Source of the DNA: Ignavibacteria bacterium
GTDB taxonomy: Bacteria > Bacteroidota > Ignavibacteria > SZUA-365
Length of the DNA: 64,000 bases
NCBI GenBank assembly: GCA_016720835.1
Contig: JADKJW010000009.1
Location: 124,001 to 188,000, forward strand
Direction: 5' to 3'
Shown: positions 27,294 to 36,911 of the stretch, one piece after another
How positions within the stretch are numbered: position 1 is the stretch's first letter
Layout of the letters: each line of letters opens with the position of its first letter
The notes under the pieces: generated by a model
The model's input: only the letters and a program-made list of their open reading frames with translations
The model's database searches: none
Told to the model about the DNA's origin: nothing
Translations under genes and position numbers: made by a program

Positions 27294-27912
27294 GATGATC
27301 CTGTGGCTGTATCTGGTGACAGTCTATCCTGCTGTTCCTGACATCGAGGCCAGTCGCGCGACGAGCGCGCGAAACGGTGACGTCCTTCTTCACCGCGACA
27401 AAATGCGTGATCTGACCCGTCTTGTCAAGTACCGGGGTGATGGTCATTTCCTCGGGGAACGTCGTGCCATCCTTCCTGCGGTTTTCGATTTCACCTTCCC
27501 ACACGCTGCTGCCGTCTTTTCGCAGGAATCGTTTCTCCAATTCGGCGCCCGTCCGTTCACCGCGCAGGAAATCGTGCATGGTGGCGCGGTTCTGCGCGCG
27601 GTCGTCGGGATGGGTGAACTCTTCGTAGTTTCGACCGATGAGTTCCTCCTCCCTGTAACCGAGCATGCGGCTGAATGCCTGATTCACGCGAAGATACTTC
27701 CCGTCGATGTTCATGATCACCAGTCCGATCGGGGAAGACTCGAAGGCGGTCCTGAAGCGGTTTTCACTGGCGCGCAGTGTTGCGGCCGATCGCTCGAGTT
27801 CGTCCATTTTCACTTCGAGCTGATGCAGGAGCAGGGCGTGCGGATCGAAGGATGTGCCGTCGCGTCCGTGCCCGGATCTCCCGAAGGGATTCTCGTTTTC
27901 TGTTTCTCTCAT
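27286..27912 (-). CDS. Stand-alone PAS-domain protein
   Basis: 208 residues from the ATG at 27912; a GTG 60 bases upstream is also possible. A short coiled-coil-like region (LHQLEVKMDELERSAATLRA) leads to one PAS domain (about 50-180; ESSPIGLVIMNIDGKYLRVN, FSRMLGYREEELIGRNYEEF, TITPVLDKTGQITHFVAVKK). No kinase, cyclase or DNA-binding part follows. It overlaps the next gene by eight bases, so sensing is probably shared with the downstream GAF-PAS-REC and kinase proteins. It may once have been the front of a longer sensor. Confidence 0.8.
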   Translation of the reverse strand: MRETENENPFGRSGHGRDGTSFDPHALLLHQLEVKMDELERSAATLRASENRFRTAFESSPIGLVIMNIDGKYLRVNQAFSRMLGYREEELIGRNYEEFTHPDDRAQNRATMHDFLRGERTGAELEKRFLRKDGSSVWEGEIENRRKDGTTFPEEMTITPVLDKTGQITHFVAVKKDVTVSRARRATGLDVRNSRIDCHQIQPQDHHV

Positions 27913-28176
27913 GACATGCGTCTCGGGTACCTGTCCTTCAATACCGGCATCATTCAGCACGAAAACACGCACTCAAAGCTACGATCCTCTCTGTTGCGGC
28001 ACTGTCGGGTTTTCTTGACAGTTGCGCCCGGTTTTTCCACAATCGAACCGGCAGGAGTTTTCCGCCGGGATCGGATGCCTCGTACACGCCATGTGCCGCA
28101 GTCCCGCGGAAACGCCGGAAGGGCGGTGCGGAGCTTCCTCCACATCGCCCTTCCTGCGCAGGTCTTCGACTTCGGA

Positions 28177-28803
28177 TCAGGCCGCGGTCTGCGTCGCGAG
28201 TTTTTTCAGATCCATCGACTCGGCGATCTTCCGGGCCGAGCCTTCGCCGAGTCCGTCCGTTTTGACGACAACGATGAAGCGGTCGCCGACGAGGACGGTG
28301 ATCTCGTTGTTCGCGCCCGCGAGCTCCCATTTTTCAAAGGCAGGAAAATCCGCGAGTTTGACGCTTTTCTCGTATCCCTTCGTGCTTTCGCGCGAGAATT
28401 TCATGTTGAACAGGAGCTGGTACGGCGCGTAGAGAACGCCGATATGCGCGTAGTCGAACACTTCGATGCTGGCGCGCTTGCCGCCGTCGCCGGTGAATTC
28501 GATGTTCGCGCGCGAGAAGTTCCATTCGCCCATCGTCTGCGATTCTCCCTCGGGCTCGCCTGCCTTCAGACCGTCCACCGTCGCGGGAAGGAAGGTCAGC
28601 AGGACCTTGAACGATACGGGCGGGACCGGCTTTTGATCGGCGGTCTTCTCCATCTGCTGCGCCGTCTTCTCCATCGCCTTCCCCGCCTCCGTCAGCTGCT
28701 CGAGCATGCTCTGCTCCTTCTTCTCATCCTTGCCGCCGCAACCGTTCAACCCGACAACTGCAGCGAGGAGCACTGCGCAAACGAAACCTCTGAATACGGT
28801 CAT
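28177..28803 (-). CDS. Lipoprotein of unknown function
   Basis: 208 residues. Signal FRGFVCAVLLAAVVGLNGC with lipidated Cys at about residue 22, a charged helical stretch (EQSMLEQLTEAGKAMEKTAQ), then a compact alpha/beta domain beginning PVPPVSFKVLLTFLPATVDG and ending GSARKIAESMDLKKLA. The domain layout (a phrase on 'LPATVDGLKAGEPEGES' followed by SRANIEFTG strands) resembles conserved lipoproteins seen in Bacteroidota, but I cannot name the family. A GGAGG-like site (CTCC on the plus strand) lies just before the start. Divergent from the GH5 gene, sharing a 153-base promoter region. Confidence 0.8.
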   Translation of the reverse strand: MTVFRGFVCAVLLAAVVGLNGCGGKDEKKEQSMLEQLTEAGKAMEKTAQQMEKTADQKPVPPVSFKVLLTFLPATVDGLKAGEPEGESQTMGEWNFSRANIEFTGDGGKRASIEVFDYAHIGVLYAPYQLLFNMKFSRESTKGYEKSVKLADFPAFEKWELAGANNEITVLVGDRFIVVVKTDGLGEGSARKIAESMDLKKLATQTAA

Positions 28804-28956
28804 GGGACCCTCCTTGGAGATGGTGTGCCGAAATCGGTGACATGCTGATATATGAGCGGAAATATTAGCATCCACAGTTTCAGAAGCAACCGCCGCGTCC
28901 GCTGCAACGAAACTGCACGCTCCAGTGTTCTCATGGATAATCCCAAAGGACATCCC

Positions 28957-30285
28957 ATGAAATCCATACTGCTGGCCACCGCCTCGCTCCTGCTCGTGTT
29001 GTCCATCGCTCCCGCCCAGAAACTTCCGGGGCTCGCCGTCAATGGCAGAAACCTCTACACGCCATGCGGAGACAAGATCGTGCTGCGCGGTGTCAACAAG
29101 ATGATTGTGTGGACCGGCGACCTTGCGCTGCGAAAGCAGTCCTATGCCGAAATCCGCAAAACGAAGGCGAACTGCGTGCGCATCGTCTGGCTCGCGAATC
29201 CGGGACCCAACGAAATCGACGCCGGACCTGGCGGACTCGACCGCACGATACAGGACTGCATCGACGCCAACATGATCCCGATGGTGGAACTGCACGACGC
29301 CACGGGCGATTTCGCGGGCTTGCAGGCCTGCGTCGATTACTGGAAACGCCCCGACGTGGTTGCCGTGGTGCAGAAGCACGAAAAATACCTGCTCGTGAAC
29401 ATCGCGAACGAATGCGGCAACGATCAGGTCTCCCTCGCGGAGTTCAAGACGGGGTACGAGAATGCCATCGCCACGCTGAGGGCCGCCGGCATCCGCACAC
29501 CGCTGGTCATCGATGGCAGCGACTGGGGCAAGGACCTCGGCATGCTCCGCAATGCCGGCCCCTTCCTCCTCGCGCAGGACCCGGACCACAACCTCATCTT
29601 CAGCGTCCACATGTACTGGGCCGTCAGCGACGGCGCGGATGCGGCATTCATCAGCCGTGAGCTGCAGGCGGCCGCGGATCTCGACCTGCCGATCATCGTC
29701 GGCGAATTCGCATACAAGTTCAACCGGGACAAGGCCTGCGTGTACGAGTGCGATTACCGGACCATTCTGTCCGAATGCAACAGACTCGACATCGGCTGGC
29801 TCGCGTGGGAGTGGGGTCCGGGCAACGACATCTTCGATCCCTCCTGCGACATCATGAACATGACGATGGACAGCTTCTTCAACACGCTGAAAGACGGCTG
29901 GGCGAAGGAGGTGGCAATCACCAGTCCGTTCGGTATCGAGGCGACGTCACTCACGCCGGAGTACATCATCAATCACGGCATCTGTCCCACCTCGGATGCT
30001 GAAGCGTCCGCGACTGTGGCCAGCGGCATCAGCCTCGACGTGTATCCAAATCCCTCGCGCGGCGCATCGTCGGTTGTTGTCCGCATTCGCAGACCAACCG
30101 TCCTGGAAATTACCGTGGTCGATGTCGCCGGACACCTCGTCGCGAGACAATCGGCAGGCCTGATCAGAGAAGGGACGCACAGCATACCGCTCCATGCACT
30201 GCCTGCTCTCCCTGCGGGAAGCTATTCATGCCGCGTTTCCGACGGCACCACCATCGCTTCCGCACGCTTCACCGTTGTGAAATAA
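28957..30285 (+). CDS. Secreted glycoside hydrolase family 5 enzyme with T9SS sorting tail
   Basis: 442 residues. Signal MKSILLATASLLLVLSIAPA, then a GH5 barrel: VNGRNLYTPCGDKIVLRGVN, the acid/base Glu in VNIANECGNDQ, HMYWAV, and the nucleophile Glu in IIVGEFAYKF, with LAWEWGPG in strand eight. This pattern fits endo-beta-mannanase or endoglucanase members. The last 80 residues (SLDVYPNPSRGASSVVVRI to the end) are a T9SS type A sorting domain, so the enzyme is delivered to the cell surface or medium. AAAGGA lies seven bases before the start. Together with the GH38 and debranching-like genes it points to polysaccharide use. Confidence 0.92.
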   Translation: MKSILLATASLLLVLSIAPAQKLPGLAVNGRNLYTPCGDKIVLRGVNKMIVWTGDLALRKQSYAEIRKTKANCVRIVWLANPGPNEIDAGPGGLDRTIQDCIDANMIPMVELHDATGDFAGLQACVDYWKRPDVVAVVQKHEKYLLVNIANECGNDQVSLAEFKTGYENAIATLRAAGIRTPLVIDGSDWGKDLGMLRNAGPFLLAQDPDHNLIFSVHMYWAVSDGADAAFISRELQAAADLDLPIIVGEFAYKFNRDKACVYECDYRTILSECNRLDIGWLAWEWGPGNDIFDPSCDIMNMTMDSFFNTLKDGWAKEVAITSPFGIEATSLTPEYIINHGICPTSDAEASATVASGISLDVYPNPSRGASSVVVRIRRPTVLEITVVDVAGHLVARQSAGLIREGTHSIPLHALPALPAGSYSCRVSDGTTIASARFTVVK

Positions 30286-30292
30286 TCGCGAA

Positions 30293-30325
30293 CCCTTCAC
30301 CCTTCAACCTTCACCCTTCATCCCC
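30293..30325 (-). repeat. Tandem GGGTGAA tract starting in the last codons of a hybrid kinase gene
   Basis: On the minus strand GAAGGGTGAAGGGTGAAGG runs through the last codons (GMKGEG) and the TGA stop of the kinase gene and on into the intergenic space. Confidence 0.85.
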
Positions 30326-33300
30326 AACACCGTCTCGATCGTCTGAAACAGCAGGCTGATATCGACAGGCTTGGGCACGTAGGCCGTGCACCCGGCATCC
30401 AGGCAGTTGATGCGGTCCTGATCGAAGGCGTGCGCAGTCACGGCGATGATCGGGAGTCGGGCGTGCTGTTCGGATGCCCGGATCTGCCGCGCGAGGTCGA
30501 GTCCGTGCGTGCCGCCCTGCAGGGAAATATCCAGGAGCAGGAGGTGCAGCGAACGTTCCGCAAGGACGCGCCACGCCTCCGCGGCGCTGTCCGCGCACGA
30601 AACGTCAAAGCGCGGACTCAGGATATCGCGCATGAATTCCACGGTGCCGGGGTCATCCTCCACGATCAGGATCTCGCGCCGCGCCCCGCCAGGGACCGCT
30701 GTCAGGGCGCGCAACCGCTCCCGCGGCACGGCGGGTTCGGTCTGCGCGTCCATTGGACCTGAATAACACGAGGCGAGCCGCAGCGTGAACGTGGTGCCGA
30801 CCCCTTTCCGGCTGTCGACATCGATGGAGACGTTGAGCAGATCGAGGTACTTTTTGACGAGCGCGAGGCCGAGGCCGATGCCGTCATACGAGCGCGTGTA
30901 CCCGATTTCCTCCTGTGAGTACGGCGTGAAGAGATGCGGAAGGTATTCTTTGTCAATGCCCACCCCCGTGTCCTGGATTTCGAGGCAGGGCGATCCTTCG
31001 CCGTCGGGGTACAGGCGGACACGGATGGAGCCGCTCGGGGTGAACTTGATCGCATTGTCGATGAGATTGCTGATTGCGTCGTTCAGGCAATGCTCGTCCG
31101 TATACAGCGTCGCGTGGCCGAATTGATTGATCCATATCAGATCGAGAGCCCGTTTTTCGGCGGCCGGACGAAGTTGCACGAGGAGATGCTCGATCAGGCC
31201 GGCGAGTTCGAAGCGCGCGGGCGTAAGATTGAACACCCCTGCCTGCATGCGCGAGATGCTCAGGATCATGTCCACCGTCCGCATCAACCGGTGAGCCCCT
31301 GATTCGATGGAGCGGAAGTAGCGATGCTGCTCGGGCGCCGAATCGCGGAGGAAGCGATCCTCAACGATTCGGCTGTAGCCGAGGATCACGTTGAGCGGCG
31401 TGCGGATCTCATGCGAGATGTTTGCGATGAAGGCATCCTTGAGCCGGTCGGATCGCTCGGCGCGCTCCTTGGCCTGGATGAGTTCGAGAAGCGCCCGCTT
31501 CCGGAAGGTCAGATCCGTGACGAACGAGTAATAGAACTCCGGGGCGCCGGCGTCATCGCGCACAAGATGGACGAGGAGTTCCACGGGAACGCGGGAGCCG
31601 TCCTTGCGGATGTACTCTTTCTCGTAGCGGACGGGCAGTCCCGTGCGATGCAGTTCCTCCAGCGCCGCCAGTTCGGGAGCGTGCCATTCATCGGGAGTCA
31701 TGTCCTTGTACCAGTCGACCTGTTCGAGTTCCCGCGCAGTGTATCCGAGCAGTCCGAGGTAGGCGGCGTTGGCGATGCCGAGGCGGCCGTCCGGATAGCC
31801 GATGCCGAAGGGTTGCGACGCATGTTCGAGCACCTCCGCGAGAAAGCGGTGCCGCTCGGAGAGTTCCGTCATCTCCTTCAGGGTCCGCTCGTGCTTCGCC
31901 CGCTCGCGCAAGGTGAAGATGCCATACGACAGATCGAGGGCCAGCTCGCGCAGCAGGCGGACTTCCTCGTCGATGAATGCATCCGGCACGGCGTCGTAGA
32001 TCACGAGAATTCCGATGACGTCCTCGTCGAGCTCCAACGGGAGCGAAATGACGGAGCGGTATCCGATCTGAACTGCCGCGGCACGCCAGGGCGCGAAGAG
32101 CGGGTCCGTCTCCGTGTCATTCACGATGACGGGAGTCCGCGCGCGTATCGATCGGCCGGCGGGGCCCCGCCCATGCTCGGTGTCGGCCCAGGTGATGGCC
32201 ATCTGTTCGATGTACCCGCCTTCGAATCCCGCGTGCGCGACGGTCCGCACGCTCTTCGCGTCGTCGTGCTCGACAAAACCGATCCACGCGAGGCGGTAGC
32301 CGCCGAGTTCGATGATGAAGCGGCAGACTTCCTGGAGGAAGGACGGTTCATCCTTCGCGCGCACGAGCGTCTGGTTCGATTCGCTGAGCACCCGGAGCGC
32401 GCGATGCGCCTTCGCCAGTTCCGCGGTGTGCCTCGCCCGCTCCGCTGCCACGCGTTCGATGCTTCCGCCGATGCGTCGACCGAACATCGTCACCGTGAAA
32501 ACGGTCGCGGAGATGAGCACGATGGTGATCAATGCGGAAACCAGCGCCGGATTGAGCGAGAGCAGCGATGCAAGGGAAGTCTCCGAAACACTGTGCAGCA
32601 CAAGCACCACGACGGTGAGCGGAACGAAGGCTCGAAGCATGCGCGCCGTGGGCGCGGGACCCAGAAACATCCGGATATGCGGGACGTCCGCACCCGCAAC
32701 AACAAGAGTGCCCGCCCCGAGAAGGAGGAAACCCATGGCCGTGTTCTGCGCGAGCGGGATGATCGTGCCTCCATAGAGCAACGGTGTGCCGTACAGATAC
32801 CCCACGCTGGCAATGAACCCGAGGGTCATCACGACCAGCGCGCAGACGGCGGCGATCCCCGCGGTCCTCGAGTTTCTCCACGCGGGCAGCAGCAGGAGCA
32901 GCGCCAGACTGGCGAGGAAAAACAGCCCTCCGGTGATCGGGGACATCCGTCCGATTGGAATGAGATCGAGCACTTCCGTGACCGGAAAAAGAACCGCGGA
33001 AAACGTCAGGTCCGCCCCGACGACATGCCCGATGAGTTTCAGCAGTCCGTACATGCCGCAGAGGACGAGGATGGAGACCGCGGCAAGCATCCCGGCGCCT
33101 TGCGTTCTCAGTCGCAAGAACCCGTGGAGGACGAATCCGAGCAAGAGAAACATCCCGGCGGTATCGGGCGCAATGGGAACATGCTGCGGCTGGAAGCGCG
33201 CGAGAATCATGATCCCCGTCAGCCACCCGAGCATGCCGATGGCGCCGAGGGCGCCGACGGCCAGCGCCGAGACGCGGAGAATCCATTCCGTGCGTCCAAT

Positions 33301-33330
33301 TGCACGATACCCGGGTGTTGTCACAGTCAT
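30304..33330 (-). CDS. Membrane-bound hybrid sensor histidine kinase (8 TM-GAF-PAS-HisKA-HATPase-REC)
   Basis: 1,008 residues from the ATG at 33330; longer in-frame codons upstream encode no plausible N-terminus. The first 300 residues hold about eight membrane helices (LAVGALGAIGMLGWLTGIMI and others), resembling membrane sensor domains of the MASE type. Then a GAF domain (about 350-500), a PAS domain (about 515-640; EYIRKDGSRVPVELLVHLVR), HisKA with His in AFIANISHEIRTPLN, HATPase with DNAIKFT and GIGLGLALVKKY, and a receiver with phospho-Asp in LLLLDISLQGGTHG. The catalytic core is nearly the same as that of the kinase at 23518-25500, implying duplication. Its stop codon lies within a tandem repeat tract. 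Confidence 0.93.
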   Translation of the reverse strand: MTVTTPGYRAIGRTEWILRVSALAVGALGAIGMLGWLTGIMILARFQPQHVPIAPDTAGMFLLLGFVLHGFLRLRTQGAGMLAAVSILVLCGMYGLLKLIGHVVGADLTFSAVLFPVTEVLDLIPIGRMSPITGGLFFLASLALLLLLPAWRNSRTAGIAAVCALVVMTLGFIASVGYLYGTPLLYGGTIIPLAQNTAMGFLLLGAGTLVVAGADVPHIRMFLGPAPTARMLRAFVPLTVVVLVLHSVSETSLASLLSLNPALVSALITIVLISATVFTVTMFGRRIGGSIERVAAERARHTAELAKAHRALRVLSESNQTLVRAKDEPSFLQEVCRFIIELGGYRLAWIGFVEHDDAKSVRTVAHAGFEGGYIEQMAITWADTEHGRGPAGRSIRARTPVIVNDTETDPLFAPWRAAAVQIGYRSVISLPLELDEDVIGILVIYDAVPDAFIDEEVRLLRELALDLSYGIFTLRERAKHERTLKEMTELSERHRFLAEVLEHASQPFGIGYPDGRLGIANAAYLGLLGYTARELEQVDWYKDMTPDEWHAPELAALEELHRTGLPVRYEKEYIRKDGSRVPVELLVHLVRDDAGAPEFYYSFVTDLTFRKRALLELIQAKERAERSDRLKDAFIANISHEIRTPLNVILGYSRIVEDRFLRDSAPEQHRYFRSIESGAHRLMRTVDMILSISRMQAGVFNLTPARFELAGLIEHLLVQLRPAAEKRALDLIWINQFGHATLYTDEHCLNDAISNLIDNAIKFTPSGSIRVRLYPDGEGSPCLEIQDTGVGIDKEYLPHLFTPYSQEEIGYTRSYDGIGLGLALVKKYLDLLNVSIDVDSRKGVGTTFTLRLASCYSGPMDAQTEPAVPRERLRALTAVPGGARREILIVEDDPGTVEFMRDILSPRFDVSCADSAAEAWRVLAERSLHLLLLDISLQGGTHGLDLARQIRASEQHARLPIIAVTAHAFDQDRINCLDAGCTAYVPKPVDISLLFQTIETVLGMKGEG

Positions 33331-33540
33331 GATGCTTTGTGAAGGGTGTGCGGGGCAGCCTCGAGGCGTGTCGGTGCGGCCATTGCTGGCCTGTGCGTCA
33401 ATTCTACACCTTCCAAGCGCCTGTCCATGTAAGCAATCCGTGATATCGGATGTGGGGAGTTCTCCATTCCACTCGCGGACACGATCGGGCTCCATCGCGT
33501 GCTTGCGGGAAACGAACGGGATATCTAGCTTGTTCTGCCA

Positions 33541-34314
33541 ATGTCAGCGCAGCCTCATTCAGACCAGGCCCCCATGCACACCAAAGACCGGCCGACGATA
33601 TTCCTTCGCGTGTTCCTCTCGCATCTTCTCCTGCTGCTGGTAAGCTTCATCACCGTCGCGGCACTGTATTCCTACCTGTTCGCGCCCGGCGTGAAGCTGT
33701 TCCTCGCGAGAAGCCCGATGCTCATCCTGCCCGCCATCCTCGGACTGATCGGCATTGCGGGCATGCTGGCGCTGTGGACGTCCGCCGCGATCGCGATCCC
33801 GCTCGATGAACTCGCGGACCGTCTTGCGCATCGGCACGACAGGAAACCGACGCACCACGGCGCGATGGATCCCGGCACGAAGGAAGTCGGACGGCTCGCG
33901 GATCTGCTGAACGCTGCGCTCCCGGCGAGCATCGAGCGTGCGCCGGAGGAATCCGCATCGGCATCCACCTCCCCGGTGGGCTCGTTGATCGTCGATGTCG
34001 ACAACGAGTTCCGTATCACCGGCATCAGCGCCTCCGTCGAACTCCTGTTCTCGATGCGCGCGCAGGAGATCGCGGGGAAACCGTTTCACGAAGTGTTTTC
34101 CGATCCCGATCACGGCACGGCGGTGCACGAGGCGCTGCATTCCATCGTCATCGAGGGACGAGAGGTGGAGGATTTCCCGACAACGATAACGCTCACCGAC
34201 GGGACGGCCTGCGCCATCTCGTGGGACGGCATGCATTCCTTCGATGCGCAAGGCGTTTTCACGGGACGGAAACTGTTCGGCGCCCTGCGCGCGACTTCAG
34301 AATCCGAGGGGTAA
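33541..34314 (+). CDS. Membrane-anchored PAS-domain protein without output domain
   Basis: 257 residues. Two membrane helices (HLLLLLVSFITVAALYSYLF and MLILPAILGLIGIAGMLALW) separated by a very short loop, a HAMP-like linker (IPLDELADRLAHR), then one PAS domain (about 145-255; GSLIVDVDNEFRITGISASV, FDAQGVFTGRKLFGALRA). The architecture is that of a sensor that has lost or never had a kinase. A second start at 33574 is possible. It is divergent from the membrane hybrid kinase and its end overlaps a thioesterase remnant on the other strand. Confidence 0.8.
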   Translation: MSAQPHSDQAPMHTKDRPTIFLRVFLSHLLLLLVSFITVAALYSYLFAPGVKLFLARSPMLILPAILGLIGIAGMLALWTSAAIAIPLDELADRLAHRHDRKPTHHGAMDPGTKEVGRLADLLNAALPASIERAPEESASASTSPVGSLIVDVDNEFRITGISASVELLFSMRAQEIAGKPFHEVFSDPDHGTAVHEALHSIVIEGREVEDFPTTITLTDGTACAISWDGMHSFDAQGVFTGRKLFGALRATSESEG

Positions 34315-34467
34315 CGCGGGGTCTTCGCCGTCGGGGTTGCCGCCCATGGCATCGAAATGGTGTACCGCCACGTCCTGCATCCACTGCACGTACTTCACGT
34401 TGTTGACGTGTCCGTTGAGGTCCACGGCATCAGCGGATACGGTGAACGCGTAGGTATAGAGCGGATC
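34297..34467 (-). pseudogene. Fragment of a hotdog-fold acyl-CoA thioesterase
   Basis: One minus-strand frame reads DPLYTYAFTVSADAVDLNGH followed by VNNVKYVQWMQDVAVHHFDA, the conserved first strand and active-site helix of 4-hydroxybenzoyl-CoA-type thioesterases, then diverges and stops at 34297. No ATG, GTG or TTG start lies upstream before a stop codon, and about 90 residues that normally follow are missing. It is therefore a remnant truncated at both ends. Its end overlaps the end of the convergent PAS gene by 18 bases. Confidence 0.65.
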
Positions 34468-34519
34468 GGGAGCGGCTGTCCTTTCAGGTTGCGGTGTCAG
34501 CTGAACCCTTTCCAGGGCG

Positions 34520-35245
34520 TCAGCGCAGCTTCGGTTCCGTCACCGCCGATCTTCCGGGTGCCGCACGAAGCACATAGTGCGCATACCGCTGGGCCTGTGC
34601 AGCGGATTGGAAGGGTCCGAGCGTCACACCGTACCCGCCTCTTCCCACGCGCATTGTCGCAGGAAGGCCGATTCCGAGCAGCGCGTTGCGCTCGCGGAGG
34701 GCAGCCGCACGCGTCGCGTAATTCCCCACATTCAGGTACACCCGATGCTGCCTCGGTATCGCACGCCGCTTCGCGATCTTCGACGCCATCGCGGCGCGAG
34801 CAGCACGCGGGTTGCCGCGACGATACTGACGCGCATCCTTCGACCTCCTTGCCGAGGTCCGATCGGTGCGGAGGCCCTGCGGCGCGTTCGCGTCCGGCGC
34901 AGGCGCGGCTTCCAAGACGATTTCCTCGGAACCCTGGATTCCCTGCGACGCGCCAGCGCCTTTGGCGTCCGTCCCGGGAGCTGCAGCATCGCGCTTCCGA
35001 TGGGCGCCGGTGCCGCTTCGCATCTCTCCGGTGTGGGTGACGGAATTCGGACCACGCTCGAGATTCTTCAGCCTCACCTCGACATTCGCGTATTTTTTTG
35101 TCGCGAGATCCACGCGGTTTGCCAGCTTGTTCTGCTGCCAGATGAAGACGAGCACCGCGACCAGCAGCACGATGATGGCGAGCCACTGCACGAGTTGAAA
35201 GGGGGAAGTCCGCGAGTTTCCTGTCTTGTCTGCCTGCGTTACCAT
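34520..35245 (-). CDS. Single-pass membrane protein with C-terminal SPOR domain
   Basis: 241 residues. A short cytoplasmic start, one membrane helix (LVQWLAIIVLLVAVLVFIWQ, about residues 18-37), a low-complexity basic linker (about 60-160), and a SPOR domain (about 165-235; HRVYLNVGNYATRAAALRER, YGVTLGPFQSAAQAQRYAHY). SPOR domains bind glycan strands of peptidoglycan lacking peptides, usually at division sites, so it is an inner-membrane protein reaching into the periplasm. No division genes are adjacent. Confidence 0.85.
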   Translation of the reverse strand: MVTQADKTGNSRTSPFQLVQWLAIIVLLVAVLVFIWQQNKLANRVDLATKKYANVEVRLKNLERGPNSVTHTGEMRSGTGAHRKRDAAAPGTDAKGAGASQGIQGSEEIVLEAAPAPDANAPQGLRTDRTSARRSKDARQYRRGNPRAARAAMASKIAKRRAIPRQHRVYLNVGNYATRAAALRERNALLGIGLPATMRVGRGGYGVTLGPFQSAAQAQRYAHYVLRAAPGRSAVTEPKLR

Positions 35246-35378
35246 GGTACTCCCATGCGAATGATCGAAGGTCGGATTCGAGACCCCGCTTCAGCCTGCC
35301 GCGGGTTCTCCGCAGACCGATTCTACCGCTTTTCGGATCGAAATGGAAGAAGAAAAGGATGAACGTCGTGCAGGTTCT

Positions 35379-35606
35379 TCAACGGTCCGGCAGGACCAAC
35401 GCATACCAGGTCTCGTCCCCTTCCCTGCGCGAGACGTCGAGCTTGTGCCTGAAGCCTTCCTTCAGGTGCAGGAAAAAGCGGACGCGATCCAGGAGATTGT
35501 CGATGGCTTCGTCTTCGGTGGCCGCCCAGGATTCGCATTCGCGGATGCTGGGGACCGAGGCTTCCACGCCGTCGTCCGTTTTCCGCGTGACGATCTGGAT
35601 CTGCAT
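35379..35606 (-). CDS. HicB-like small protein coupled to acyl-CoA dehydrogenase
   Basis: 75 residues. [20 protein letters not shown] then IRECESWAATEDEAIDNLLD matches the HicB-type partial RNase-H-like fold (a strand carrying xVPxxxGCxSxGxTxEEA in classical HicB). There is no HicA toxin and no C-terminal RHH domain. The start codon shares one base with the stop of the acyl-CoA dehydrogenase (TGATG), so translation is coupled. The class is known as orphan HicB-like proteins; the role here is unknown. Confidence 0.75.
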   Translation of the reverse strand: MQIQIVTRKTDDGVEASVPSIRECESWAATEDEAIDNLLDRVRFFLHLKEGFRHKLDVSRREGDETWYALVLPDR

Positions 35607-36778
35607 CAGTCCTGCAACAGACGGCGGCTGATCACCAGGCGTTGAATTTCCGACGTGCCCTCGCCGATGGTCAGCAGCTTCACGTCGCGATAGTATTTCT
35701 CCGCCGCGTAGTCCTTCGTGAAGCCGTAGCCTCCGAGGATCTGCACCGCCTCGTTCGTCACGCGCGTCGCGACCTCGCTCGCGAAGAGTTTCGCGTACGA
35801 CGCGGCGACGTTGATGTCCATGCCCTGCGTGCGCATCCATGCGGCCTTGTGCGTGAGCAGCCGGGCGGCCTCGATGTCCATTGCCATTTTCGCGAGCTTG
35901 AACTGCGTGGCCTGAAATTCGGCGAGCGGTTTGCCGAACTGTTTGCGTTCCTTCGAGTACGCGAGCGCCGTTTCGTAGGCGCCCTGTGCCGTGCCGACGG
36001 AGCAGGCGGCGATGGAGACGCGGCCGCCGTCGAGGATCTGCAGCGCCTGCTTGAAGCCGTTGCCGGTCTCTCCACCGAGCAGATTCTCCTTCGGGACGCG
36101 CACATTCTCCATGATGATCGTCGCGGTATCGCTGGCGCGCATGCCGAGCTTGTTCTCTTTTTTCCCGGTCGAGAAGCCCGGCATGGTGCGCTCGAGCACG
36201 AAGGCGGAGATGCCCTTGCTGCCCTGCCCGGGCTCCGTCACGGCCATGACGACGGCCGTCTCGCCATACGTGGCGTGCGTGATGAAGTTCTTCGAGCCGT
36301 TGAGCACCCACGCGTCGCCATCGAGGACTGCGGTGGTGCGCATGCCGCCCGCGTCGCTGCCGGAGCCGGGTTCGGTGAGACCCCACATGCCGAGCTTGCG
36401 GCCGCTCGCGAGATCGGGCATGTACTTCTGCCGCACCACGGGCGAGGCAAACTGGTAGAGGTGATTGGAGCAGAGTCCGTTATGCGCGGCGACGCCGAGC
36501 CCGATGGACGGATCGACGCGGGAGATTTCCTCGACGATCAGCGCATACTCGATGGCGCTCATCCCCGCCCCTTCCAGTTCCTCCGGGAACATGATTCCCA
36601 GAAAGCCCAGCTCGCCCATCTTCGTGAAGAGATCGCGCGGGAAGTGCTGCGCCTCGTCCCACTCCATCACGTGGGGACGGATCTCGCTCTCCGCAAAGTC
36701 GCGCGCGGTGTCGCGCACCAGGATCTGATGCTCGTCGAGTGCGAAGGAGTAGGCGCCGGGTTCATTCGTGTGGGACAT
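35606..36778 (-). CDS. Acyl-CoA dehydrogenase
   Basis: 390 residues, the normal length for the short/medium-chain family. N-terminal helices ([20 protein letters not shown]), the FAD and substrate loop [52 protein letters not shown] and [20 protein letters not shown] are all in order. The catalytic base is expected at Glu373 in [11 protein letters not shown]. It oxidises acyl-CoA to enoyl-CoA, passing electrons to ETF. The start at 36778 avoids a five-residue longer form. No other beta-oxidation genes are nearby; the coupled downstream HicB-like gene is unusual. Confidence 0.94.
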   Translation of the reverse strand: MSHTNEPGAYSFALDEHQILVRDTARDFAESEIRPHVMEWDEAQHFPRDLFTKMGELGFLGIMFPEELEGAGMSAIEYALIVEEISRVDPSIGLGVAAHNGLCSNHLYQFASPVVRQKYMPDLASGRKLGMWGLTEPGSGSDAGGMRTTAVLDGDAWVLNGSKNFITHATYGETAVVMAVTEPGQGSKGISAFVLERTMPGFSTGKKENKLGMRASDTATIIMENVRVPKENLLGGETGNGFKQALQILDGGRVSIAACSVGTAQGAYETALAYSKERKQFGKPLAEFQATQFKLAKMAMDIEAARLLTHKAAWMRTQGMDINVAASYAKLFASEVATRVTNEAVQILGGYGFTKDYAAEKYYRDVKLLTIGEGTSEIQRLVISRRLLQD

Positions 36779-36911
36779 GGGATCTCCGTGCAAAAGTCAG
36801 GTGCCGTTGTATTGAAGGGACGAATTTCCGGATACGGGCTGAATAAGCGCAACAATGTCCCAATATACACAAACCAAGCGCCATTCCTCCCTTCCATGGA
36901 GAGGAAGCGGT

